From: Bryobacterales bacterium
GTDB lineage: Bacteria; Acidobacteriota; Terriglobia; Bryobacterales; Bryobacteraceae
Assembly (NCBI GenBank): GCA_003132865.1
Contig: PKYZ01000476.1
Span: 1-10,023, forward strand
DNA length: 10,023 nt
Direction: 5' to 3'
Translations under genes and position numbers: made by a program
Shown here: positions 5,411 to 10,023 of the stretch, one piece after another
How positions within the stretch are numbered: position 1 is the first letter of the stretch
Layout: each line of letters opens with the position of its first letter
Notes under the pieces: generated by a model
The model's input: only the letters and a program-made list of their open reading frames with translations
The model's database searches: none
What the model was told of the DNA's origin: nothing

Positions 5411-6521
5411 TCTTTCCTTTCGCGGTGGGGCCTGGGGACGCGGCGGCCGGCTGGGCGCGGTAGAGCACGATGAAGCCGAGGGCCAGGATGCCGAGGGCCA
5501 GCGCCAGAATCCACTTCATGTTCTGCTGGAGGATCTTGGGCGAAACTTCTTCGAGGGAGGGGCCGCTATCGCCGGAATCCGCATCGGCGGCGGCAGCGGC
5601 GGGCATGGAGCCGGCTATCTCTACTTTGTAATTGGCGGATGCCACGCTGTAGATGGAGGCTTGCGAGCGTGGCTCCTGGCCCTTGTTTTCGACCCCTTCG
5701 CCCTTCAGCGTGACGCCGTTGGGGACCACCAGCAGGGTCGGTTCTTCGGTCTTGCCAACGGTCTTGCCTTCGAACACGGCGCCTGAGCTATAAGGGACCA
5801 AGTAAGTCACCTGAATGCTGGTTTCGCCGGGCTTGATCGGAAAATCGAGTTTGTAGATATCCTTCCGATTGGTCTTGTCGGCGGCGCGATCGATGGGCAT
5901 GCCTTGCGGCGCGGTGGCCTTGACCTGCACGATACCTTTGGCCGCGGTGGGGAGATAGAACTTGAGCGTGCCGCCATCGGGATCGTTGTAAGTGGTTGTA
6001 CCGTTGTTAGTGAATATGAAGCCTTCATTTACGGACATCTGCGCGCCGCCGGGCTGGAAGATCACAAAATGGCGCGAGATGCGGGCGCCGCCGGGCTGCT
6101 TCGAGGAGTTATAGACGTCGAGAGACACGCCGGCGGTGGCGGAGCCGGGCGGCAACATGTGATTGTAAGTGACGCCGTCGAAGGCGGTCTGGATAAGGTG
6201 CGGGCCTTGCGGAGTCTGATCGATGTGGAACTTACCCTGCGCGCCGGACTTGACGCTTTCGACCGATTCCATGCCGGCCTGGCCGAGCTTATACAGGGTT
6301 ACCGTGGCGCCGGACTGGGGCTGGCCGGTAGTTTTGTTGACGACCGTGCCATCGACAGCGGCAAGCAATGGAACCACAAGAAGCAATAGAGCCGCAGATG
6401 CACGCAGATTCACGCAGATGGCTTTTGTCTGGTCTGGGAACGTCGGGCTGCCCGACAACACGATGTGTTTTGTTTTATCCGCGTGCATCTGCGTGCATCT
6501 GCGGCTGATTAATCCTTTCAT
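5391..6521 (-). CDS. Exported carboxypeptidase-regulatory-like protein with C-terminal membrane anchor
   Basis: This 376-residue protein has a hydrophobic export segment ALLLLVVPLLAAVDG (about 44-58). A carboxypeptidase-regulatory-like (transthyretin-like) beta domain follows, VDGTVVNKTTGQPQSGATVT to about residue 135. Then come a longer beta-rich region (to about 300), a low-complexity Ala/Asp/Ser linker (304-323), and one membrane helix MKWILALALGILALGFIVLY (335-354) with a basic cytoplasmic tail. The body should lie in the periplasm. I start it at the ATG at 6521, which overlaps the preceding stop as ATGA; an upstream in-frame ATG at 6548 is less likely. Residues 6-44 are encoded by an inserted inverted repeat (6390-6506), giving an abnormally long signal n-region. 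Not a canonical Ccm protein; its place in the operon suggests a periplasmic accessory role, but function is unknown. Confidence 0.82.
   Translation of the reverse strand: MKGLISRRCTQMHADKTKHIVLSGSPTFPDQTKAICVNLRASAALLLLVVPLLAAVDGTVVNKTTGQPQSGATVTLYKLGQAGMESVESVKSGAQGKFHIDQTPQGPHLIQTAFDGVTYNHMLPPGSATAGVSLDVYNSSKQPGGARISRHFVIFQPGGAQMSVNEGFIFTNNGTTTYNDPDGGTLKFYLPTAAKGIVQVKATAPQGMPIDRAADKTNRKDIYKLDFPIKPGETSIQVTYLVPYSSGAVFEGKTVGKTEEPTLLVVPNGVTLKGEGVENKGQEPRSQASIYSVASANYKVEIAGSMPAAAAADADSGDSGPSLEEVSPKILQQNMKWILALALGILALGFIVLYRAQPAAASPGPTAKGKNERGRR
6390..6506. repeat. Inverted-repeat element inside a signal-peptide coding region
   Basis: Left arm 6391-6419 (GCCGCAGATGCACGCAGATT, then CACGCAGAT) and the reverse complement of right arm 6477-6505 agree at 27 of 29 positions. 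The 57-bp centre holds a further perfect 7-bp hairpin, GTCGGGC-T-GCCCGAC (6442-6456). Each arm contains direct copies of a CGCAGAT(G/T)CA motif. From memory, ATCTGCGTGCATCTGCGGC-type repeats recur widely in Acidobacteriota and neighbouring phyla. No clear target-site duplication is seen. The element is in frame and open, encoding about 39 residues (including RRCTQMHAD and ICVNLRASA) of the carboxypeptidase-like protein. Confidence 0.8.
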
Positions 6522-6928
6522 GCTTGCACTTTCATGGGCTTGCCGCATTGGCCGCAGAATTTTAGCGGCTGGGCGAATTTTGCTCCACAGTGCGGGCAGG
6601 CCAGCGGATCGATGGGCTGGGGCTCGGGTCGGGCCGGCGGTGCGGCGCCGTTGGGGCTTAATTGCAGCTTGAGGCGGTCCACTTCGGCCATTACTCCGGC
6701 AAGCTCGCGTTGCAGGTCCTTCTTAGTCTGCTGGTAATCGTTGTCGGAGAGTTTGCCGACACGGTACTCGAACTGGAGGTCGCGCAGGTTTTCGTAGATA
6801 GCAGCTTTGCGCTCATCCAAATGTTGGAAGGGGGAAACCGGCTCGGGCTCGGGCAGGTCCTTGGCCCGCACCGTCAGGATGAAGACGATCGCCCCGACAG
6901 CGATCAGCGCTGCTATGACGATAATCAT
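6518..6928 (-). CDS. CcmI-like membrane-anchored coiled-coil protein with C-terminal zinc ribbon
   Basis: The 136-residue product has one N-terminal membrane helix (2-20) followed by RAK, which by the positive-inside rule places the rest in the cytoplasm. A helical segment, about 36-90, includes ENLRDLQFEYRVGKLSDNDY and resembles the first module of CcmI (a membrane helix, then 'L-x-D-L-x-x-E-x-x-x-G-K-L-x-x-x-x-Y'). A Pro-rich linker leads to a zinc ribbon with C111/C114 (CPHC) and C125/C128 (CGQC). CcmI normally has a second membrane helix and periplasmic TPRs that present apocytochrome c; those are absent. The ATG at 6928 follows the ccmH TAA with no gap. I infer a role in the heme ligation module with CcmF/CcmH; the zinc-binding part is of unknown use. 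Confidence 0.8.
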   Translation of the reverse strand: MIIVIAALIAVGAIVFILTVRAKDLPEPEPVSPFQHLDERKAAIYENLRDLQFEYRVGKLSDNDYQQTKKDLQRELAGVMAEVDRLKLQLSPNGAAPPARPEPQPIDPLACPHCGAKFAQPLKFCGQCGKPMKVQA

Positions 6929-7399
6929 TTATTCGAGGTGCGCCAAATCCTTCTCGATCTGCTCGCGATACTTGGCCAGTTCGGAATCGTCCGGGGCGGG
7001 TCCAATTTCGGGAATGGGCCGGGGCTTCCGATAGCGCCGCACGAACCACCAGATGAGCGCCAGACCGGGCGCGATCAGCAGATACGGAACGAGCCAGCCA
7101 TAGGCGCTGGGATCGCCGCGATAGACGGCGGGCCCGAATTCGGCGACAAACTGGTCGAGGATGGTTTTGTCGGTCATGCCGGCCGCCTGTAACTTGGCGA
7201 TCTTCTCCTTGGCGGGCTTCGAAAAGCTACACTCCAACATGGCGCAGGTGGCCACGGTATCCTTGCAACCGCACTGGCAGCCGATGTGGGCACCCACGCG
7301 GCGGACGTCCACGCTGGGTTTTTCGGCGGCAGTTTCGGCGAGGGCGAGGGGGCACCCAGTCAGCACCAAGACAATGAGGCTATTTCGGAACTTCCGCAT
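6929..7399 (-). CDS. ccmH: CcmH-family apocytochrome c thiol reductase with a CxCxC cluster
   Basis: CcmH keeps apocytochrome CXXCH thiols reduced and passes them to CcmF. The 156-residue product has an export signal, then the active-site region AHIGCQCGCKDTVATCAMLE (about 37-56), giving Cys41, 43, 45, 52 and 57, where E. coli-type CcmH has LRCxxCQN. The three-helix bundle follows (KEKIAKLQAAG, MTDKTILDQFVAEFGPAVYR, matching the family's I-x-x-(Y/F)-x-A-(R/E)-(Y/F)-G end). A membrane helix (about 101-119) and a charged cytoplasmic tail come last. The signal contains LTGC (13-16), a possible lipobox, though cleavage after LALA (21) is also plausible. The ATG at 7399 has TAGGAAAT just upstream and overlaps ccmF by 20 nt. 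Confidence 0.9.
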   Translation of the reverse strand: MRKFRNSLIVLVLTGCPLALAETAAEKPSVDVRRVGAHIGCQCGCKDTVATCAMLECSFSKPAKEKIAKLQAAGMTDKTILDQFVAEFGPAVYRGDPSAYGWLVPYLLIAPGLALIWWFVRRYRKPRPIPEIGPAPDDSELAKYREQIEKDLAHLE

Positions 7400-9392
7400 A
7401 TTTCCTAGTTATCCCGACCACTTCGGTGCGGGCGTATTGCATCTTGACTTTACTTGGCACCAGGCACACCAGCGTGCCGACGATCAGGACCAGGCCGCCG
7501 ATCCAGATCCAGGAGACCAGCGGGAAAACGTAAGCCTGGATCACGGCGCGGACGCCGTCGTCGGACATGCCGCCGAAGTTGAGATACAAGTCTTCGTTGA
7601 GGCGGGGGCGCACGCCTACTTCCGAAGTACCCTGGCGGCTGGCTTTATAGAAACGCTTCTCGGGCTCGAGGGTGCCGAGTAAAACGCCGCCGCGCGAGAC
7701 ATCGACATTGGCGCGATGATAACTGTAGACGTCGTTTTCGCCTTCCTTCAGATCGACGACCTTGAGATCGTAGTGGCCTAGCTTCAGGGTATCGCCGACG
7801 TTCATTTCCTTGACGTCCGCCTTATTGAAGGCCGCGCCGGTAAAGCCGATGAAAATGAGCACGATGCCCATGTGGACCAGATATCCGCCGTAGCGGCGGG
7901 TATTGCGATGAGTCAGCTCGACGGTGGCGCGGAGCAGGTTCATGTTGTTCTTGACCGCGATGGCGCGCCCGCCTTTGTAGAACTCCATGAGCACCGTGAG
8001 GGCGACGAAAAGGCAGAAGCCGAAGGAGATCAGCGCGTAGAAGCTGCGAACGCCGGCGGCCAGTAGCGCGCCCGCCAGAACCAGGGAGGCAATGCCGGGC
8101 CACTGGAAGTTACGGCGCAGGCTTTCCAAGGAGGTGCGGCGCCAGGCGAACAAGGGACCGACTCCAGTGAGGATCAGAAGGAACAGCCCAATGGGGATCA
8201 TGAGCTTGTTGAACCAGACCGCATCCAGACTGATCTTCTCGCCGGAGACCGCTTCGGAGATCACCGGGAACAGCGTGCCCCACAGCACCGCGAAGCAGCT
8301 TGCCAGCAGGATCAGGTTATTGAACAGGAAGCTGGATTCGCGGGAGATCACACTTTCCAGCTCGGCTCCGCTCTTCAGATACTCGAGGCGGTCGAGGATC
8401 AGATAAGCGACGCCCGCAATGCAGATAGCTAGGAAAGAGAAGAAGTACTTACCGAGGGGACCTTGCGCGAAGGCGTGCACGGAGCTGACCAGTCCGGTGC
8501 GGGTAAGCGAGGTACCGAAGATACACAGGAGGAAGGTTGTGGAAATCAGCACGATGTTCCAGACCTTCATCATGCCTTTTTTCTCCTGCATCATGACGGA
8601 GTGGAGGAAAGCCGTGCCGCTGAGCCAGGGCAGCAGGGAAGCGTTCTCGACAGAGTCCCAACCCCAATAACCGCCCCATCCAAGCACGTGATATGCCCAA
8701 GCCATGCCGAGCATAACACCGGTGCTCTGGAACAGCCAGGTAATAAGTGTCCAGCGGCGGGTGGTGTGGATCCAGGCGTCGCCCGGCTGGCGGGTAATCA
8801 GCGACGCGATGGCGAAGGCGAAGGGCACCGTGAAGCCGACATAGCCGAGGTAGAGCATCGGCGGGTGGATGGCCATGGCCGGATACTGTAACAGCGGGTT
8901 CAAACCGTTGCCATCCGGGACCGCGGTGATGAAGCCTTCCATCGACAACATCTTAAAGGGGCTGGCCACGAAGTTACTCAGGAGCAGGAAGAAAGTCTGC
9001 ACGAACATGAGCACGCCGACGACGTAAGGCATCATGTCGCGGTGCTTGCGGCGGTTGGTGAAGACGACCACGGAGGAGTAAGTGGAGAGCAGCCAGCTCC
9101 AGAAGAGCAGCGAACCTTCCTGTCCGCCCCACCAGGCGGCGAACTTATAAAGCAGCGGCATGCTGCGATTACTGTGCTGGGCCACATAGGAGAAACGGAA
9201 ATCGCCCGTGACGAGACCGTAGACCAGGATGCCGGAGGCGATGGAGATGAGCGCCCAAACGGAATAGACCGCGCGCTCGCCACTAACTACTAGAAATGGC
9301 TTGCGTTGGATACGGCCGACAACGGATGCGAGCAGGGCGTAGATAGCGGCGCAAAAAGCCAGAAGTACAGCCAGGGATGCCACGTTTTCCAT
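7380..9392 (-). CDS. ccmF: CcmF, heme lyase of cytochrome c maturation
   Basis: CcmF takes heme from CcmE and attaches it to the CXXCH motif of apocytochromes at the outer face of the membrane. The 670-residue length fits the family (E. coli about 647). It is a polytopic membrane protein with the WWD heme-handling motif GWGGYWGWDSVENASLLPWL (238-257). All four expected histidines are in family context: periplasmic H176 (AIHPPMLYLGY) and H306 (SSVHAFAQGP), and membrane heme-b ligands H264 (AFLHSVMMQ) and H507 (GGYLVHMGI). A periplasmic beta domain (about 525-610) precedes the final helix. The ATG at 9392 lies 12 nt after ccmE with AAGG 7 nt upstream. NrfE/CcmF paralogues share these motifs, but the gene context makes this CcmF. 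Confidence 0.97.
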   Translation of the reverse strand: MENVASLAVLLAFCAAIYALLASVVGRIQRKPFLVVSGERAVYSVWALISIASGILVYGLVTGDFRFSYVAQHSNRSMPLLYKFAAWWGGQEGSLLFWSWLLSTYSSVVVFTNRRKHRDMMPYVVGVLMFVQTFFLLLSNFVASPFKMLSMEGFITAVPDGNGLNPLLQYPAMAIHPPMLYLGYVGFTVPFAFAIASLITRQPGDAWIHTTRRWTLITWLFQSTGVMLGMAWAYHVLGWGGYWGWDSVENASLLPWLSGTAFLHSVMMQEKKGMMKVWNIVLISTTFLLCIFGTSLTRTGLVSSVHAFAQGPLGKYFFSFLAICIAGVAYLILDRLEYLKSGAELESVISRESSFLFNNLILLASCFAVLWGTLFPVISEAVSGEKISLDAVWFNKLMIPIGLFLLILTGVGPLFAWRRTSLESLRRNFQWPGIASLVLAGALLAAGVRSFYALISFGFCLFVALTVLMEFYKGGRAIAVKNNMNLLRATVELTHRNTRRYGGYLVHMGIVLIFIGFTGAAFNKADVKEMNVGDTLKLGHYDLKVVDLKEGENDVYSYHRANVDVSRGGVLLGTLEPEKRFYKASRQGTSEVGVRPRLNEDLYLNFGGMSDDGVRAVIQAYVFPLVSWIWIGGLVLIVGTLVCLVPSKVKMQYARTEVVGITRKYAEVPK

Positions 9393-9404
9393 AGGTCGGC
9401 CTTT

Positions 9405-9839
9405 CTAAGTCGTCTTATTGATAGGGAGCGCCGGGGCGGCACGCAACTGACCCGGCTTGGCTTCGTATTTGGAAGCGCATTTCGCCTGAATTTTGCTGGC
9501 ATGGAAGACGCCATCGCGGCCCATGCGGCCGTCGGCGAGAGCCTGCGCGCCGTCGCGGAAGGTATCCGGGAGGGGATCGGCGCCGGTGTAGGCCACTTTC
9601 AGTTGAAGCTTGTCCTGGGTGAGAGTGAAGGCGACCTGTCCATGGGCGTGTTGGATGGAGCCGCTTTCGACGTCGCCCGCGACGCGGAGGCGCTCCGTGA
9701 AGGCGCGGTCGCCCATTTGGCCGACCTCGGCAATGGTTTTGTAGTAGGTTTTGGTTTCGCTGACTCCGGTGCTGGCGAGCCAGACCAGAGCGGCGATTAC
9801 AACCGCGATCAGCACGGCAAATTTCCCGTATTTTCTCAT
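9405..9839 (-). CDS. ccmE: CcmE heme chaperone, CXXXY variant
   Basis: CcmE is a membrane-anchored periplasmic OB-fold protein that carries heme from CcmC to CcmF. The 144-residue product has an N-terminal anchor helix (7-23), the OB-fold strands with RLRVAGDVESGSI (50-62) and VAFTLTQDK, and DPLPDTFRDGAQALADGRMG in the usual '(D/P)-L-P-D-x-F' position. The heme-attachment motif, normally HxxxY in 'A-K-H-D-E-x-Y', is CASKY here: Cys121 replaces His and Tyr125 is kept. CXXXY-type CcmE is documented in Desulfovibrio and archaea, so this is a real subtype rather than a broken gene. The ATG at 9839 has GAGGG 5 nt upstream. It is the first gene of the operon. Confidence 0.95.
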   Translation of the reverse strand: MRKYGKFAVLIAVVIAALVWLASTGVSETKTYYKTIAEVGQMGDRAFTERLRVAGDVESGSIQHAHGQVAFTLTQDKLQLKVAYTGADPLPDTFRDGAQALADGRMGRDGVFHASKIQAKCASKYEAKPGQLRAAPALPINKTT

Positions 9840-9858
9840 ACCATCCCTCTGAAGCTCT

Positions 9859-9864
9859 AGTATA
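9859..9864 (-). promoter_or_regulatory. Possible -10 element of the ccm operon
   Basis: Minus-strand TATACT (in GATATACT) lies 19 nt before the ccmE ATG. No good -35 hexamer is found 16-18 bp upstream. A start about 7 nt downstream would leave a leader of only about 12 nt that still holds the GAGGG ribosome binding site. Tentative; the operon may also be transcribed from further upstream. Confidence 0.25.
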
Positions 9865-9911
9865 TCTGAAAGTGGGGCGGATAGCTGGGTGGGTGCTGGG
9901 TACTGGTTCTG

Positions 9912-9953
9912 GGGGTTGGGGGCTAGGGGTTGGCGGCTAGGGGTTGGGGGCTA
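9912..9953. repeat. Three tandem 14-bp G-rich units upstream of ccmE
   Basis: GGGGTTGGGGGCTA (9912-9925), GGGGTTGGCGGCTA (9926-9939) and GGGGTTGGGGGCTA (9940-9953) are contiguous; units 1 and 3 are identical. Each carries two G-runs on the plus strand, so the array has the composition needed for G-quadruplex folding (C-rich on the strand transcribed as ccm leader). It lies between the upstream gene's stop and the ccmE start, 73 bases from the ccmE ATG. The surrounding 9870-9970 is also G-rich with imperfect GGGT/GGTT repeats. Confidence 0.8.
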
Positions 9954-9971
9954 TTTCATAGTGGGGTGGGC

Positions 9972-10022
9972 TTATTTTTCGGCATCCGGCGGGGCCTGAG
10001 CGGGGGTGGGGGCGGCGGAAGC
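9972..10022 (-). CDS. C-terminal tail of an upstream gene (partial)
   Basis: One minus-strand frame entering from the right edge reads ASAAPTPAQAPPDAEK and ends in TAA (9974-9972). An Ala/Pro-rich tail ending in a short charged segment is typical of a protein C-terminus in this kind of genome, and the stop lies 132 nt before ccmE on the same strand. Only 16 residues are visible, so the protein cannot be identified. GC-rich DNA gives open frames by chance, so this is moderate evidence only. Confidence 0.45.
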   Translation of the reverse strand, partial: ASAAPTPAQAPPDAEK

Positions 10023-10023
10023 G

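Noticed and set aside
9405..9839. CcmE as an inactive or degenerate gene because the heme-binding His is missing
   Set aside because: The Tyr and surrounding fold motifs are intact, and the Cys form is a known natural subtype.
9912..9953. CRISPR-like array
   Set aside because: Units are only 14 bp and directly abutting, with no spacers.

Overview
The base composition is GC-rich over most of the window. The gene order and protein families (a CXXXY-type CcmE, a CxCGC-type CcmH, a Tat-targeted enolase-superfamily dehydratase, and several families of small palindromic intergenic repeats) suggest an Acidobacteriota genome, most likely close to Solibacter/Bryobacter. This taxonomic call is inference from family resemblance; there is no rRNA in the window. 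Every gene I can support lies on the minus strand, so the window reads biologically from right to left.

Right end to about 3.1 kb: a compact cytochrome c maturation (Ccm, System I) operon in the order ccmE - ccmF - ccmH - CcmI-like zinc-ribbon protein - exported carboxypeptidase-regulatory-like protein - ccmA - ccmB - ccmC - ccmD. Genes overlap or sit 0 to 12 nt apart except at ccmB/ccmC, where palindromic repeats have inserted. CcmABCD load heme onto CcmE, and CcmF/CcmH ligate it to apocytochromes. Several parts differ from the E. coli textbook system: CcmE carries Cys121 where the heme-binding His is expected (CASKY), CcmH has a CQCGC cluster instead of the usual CxxC, the CcmI position is taken by a short membrane-anchored coiled-coil plus zinc-ribbon protein, no ccmG is present, and an additional exported beta-rich protein with a C-terminal membrane helix is embedded in the operon. 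Upstream of ccmE lie a G-rich tandem repeat and the Ala/Pro-rich tail of another minus-strand gene running off the window.

About 3.1 to 0.95 kb: a repeat-rich spacer, then a nucleotidyltransferase-fold gene that looks like an in-frame fusion of two normally adjacent small genes. It is joined by an ATGA overlap to a mannonate/galactonate dehydratase-like enzyme of the enolase superfamily that carries a twin-arginine signal.

About 0.95 kb to the left edge: a decayed, lower-GC accessory stretch. It holds a HicB-antitoxin-like N-terminal fragment, a 53-residue Cys/His protein with a good ribosome binding site, and a secreted protein with two related 'GPP' modules whose reading frame is interrupted by one TGA.

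Palindromic repeats are a recurring theme. They follow the dehydratase stop, fill the gap before the nucleotidyltransferase gene, separate ccmB from ccmC (and supply the end of ccmB), and sit in frame inside the signal-peptide coding region of the carboxypeptidase-like gene.
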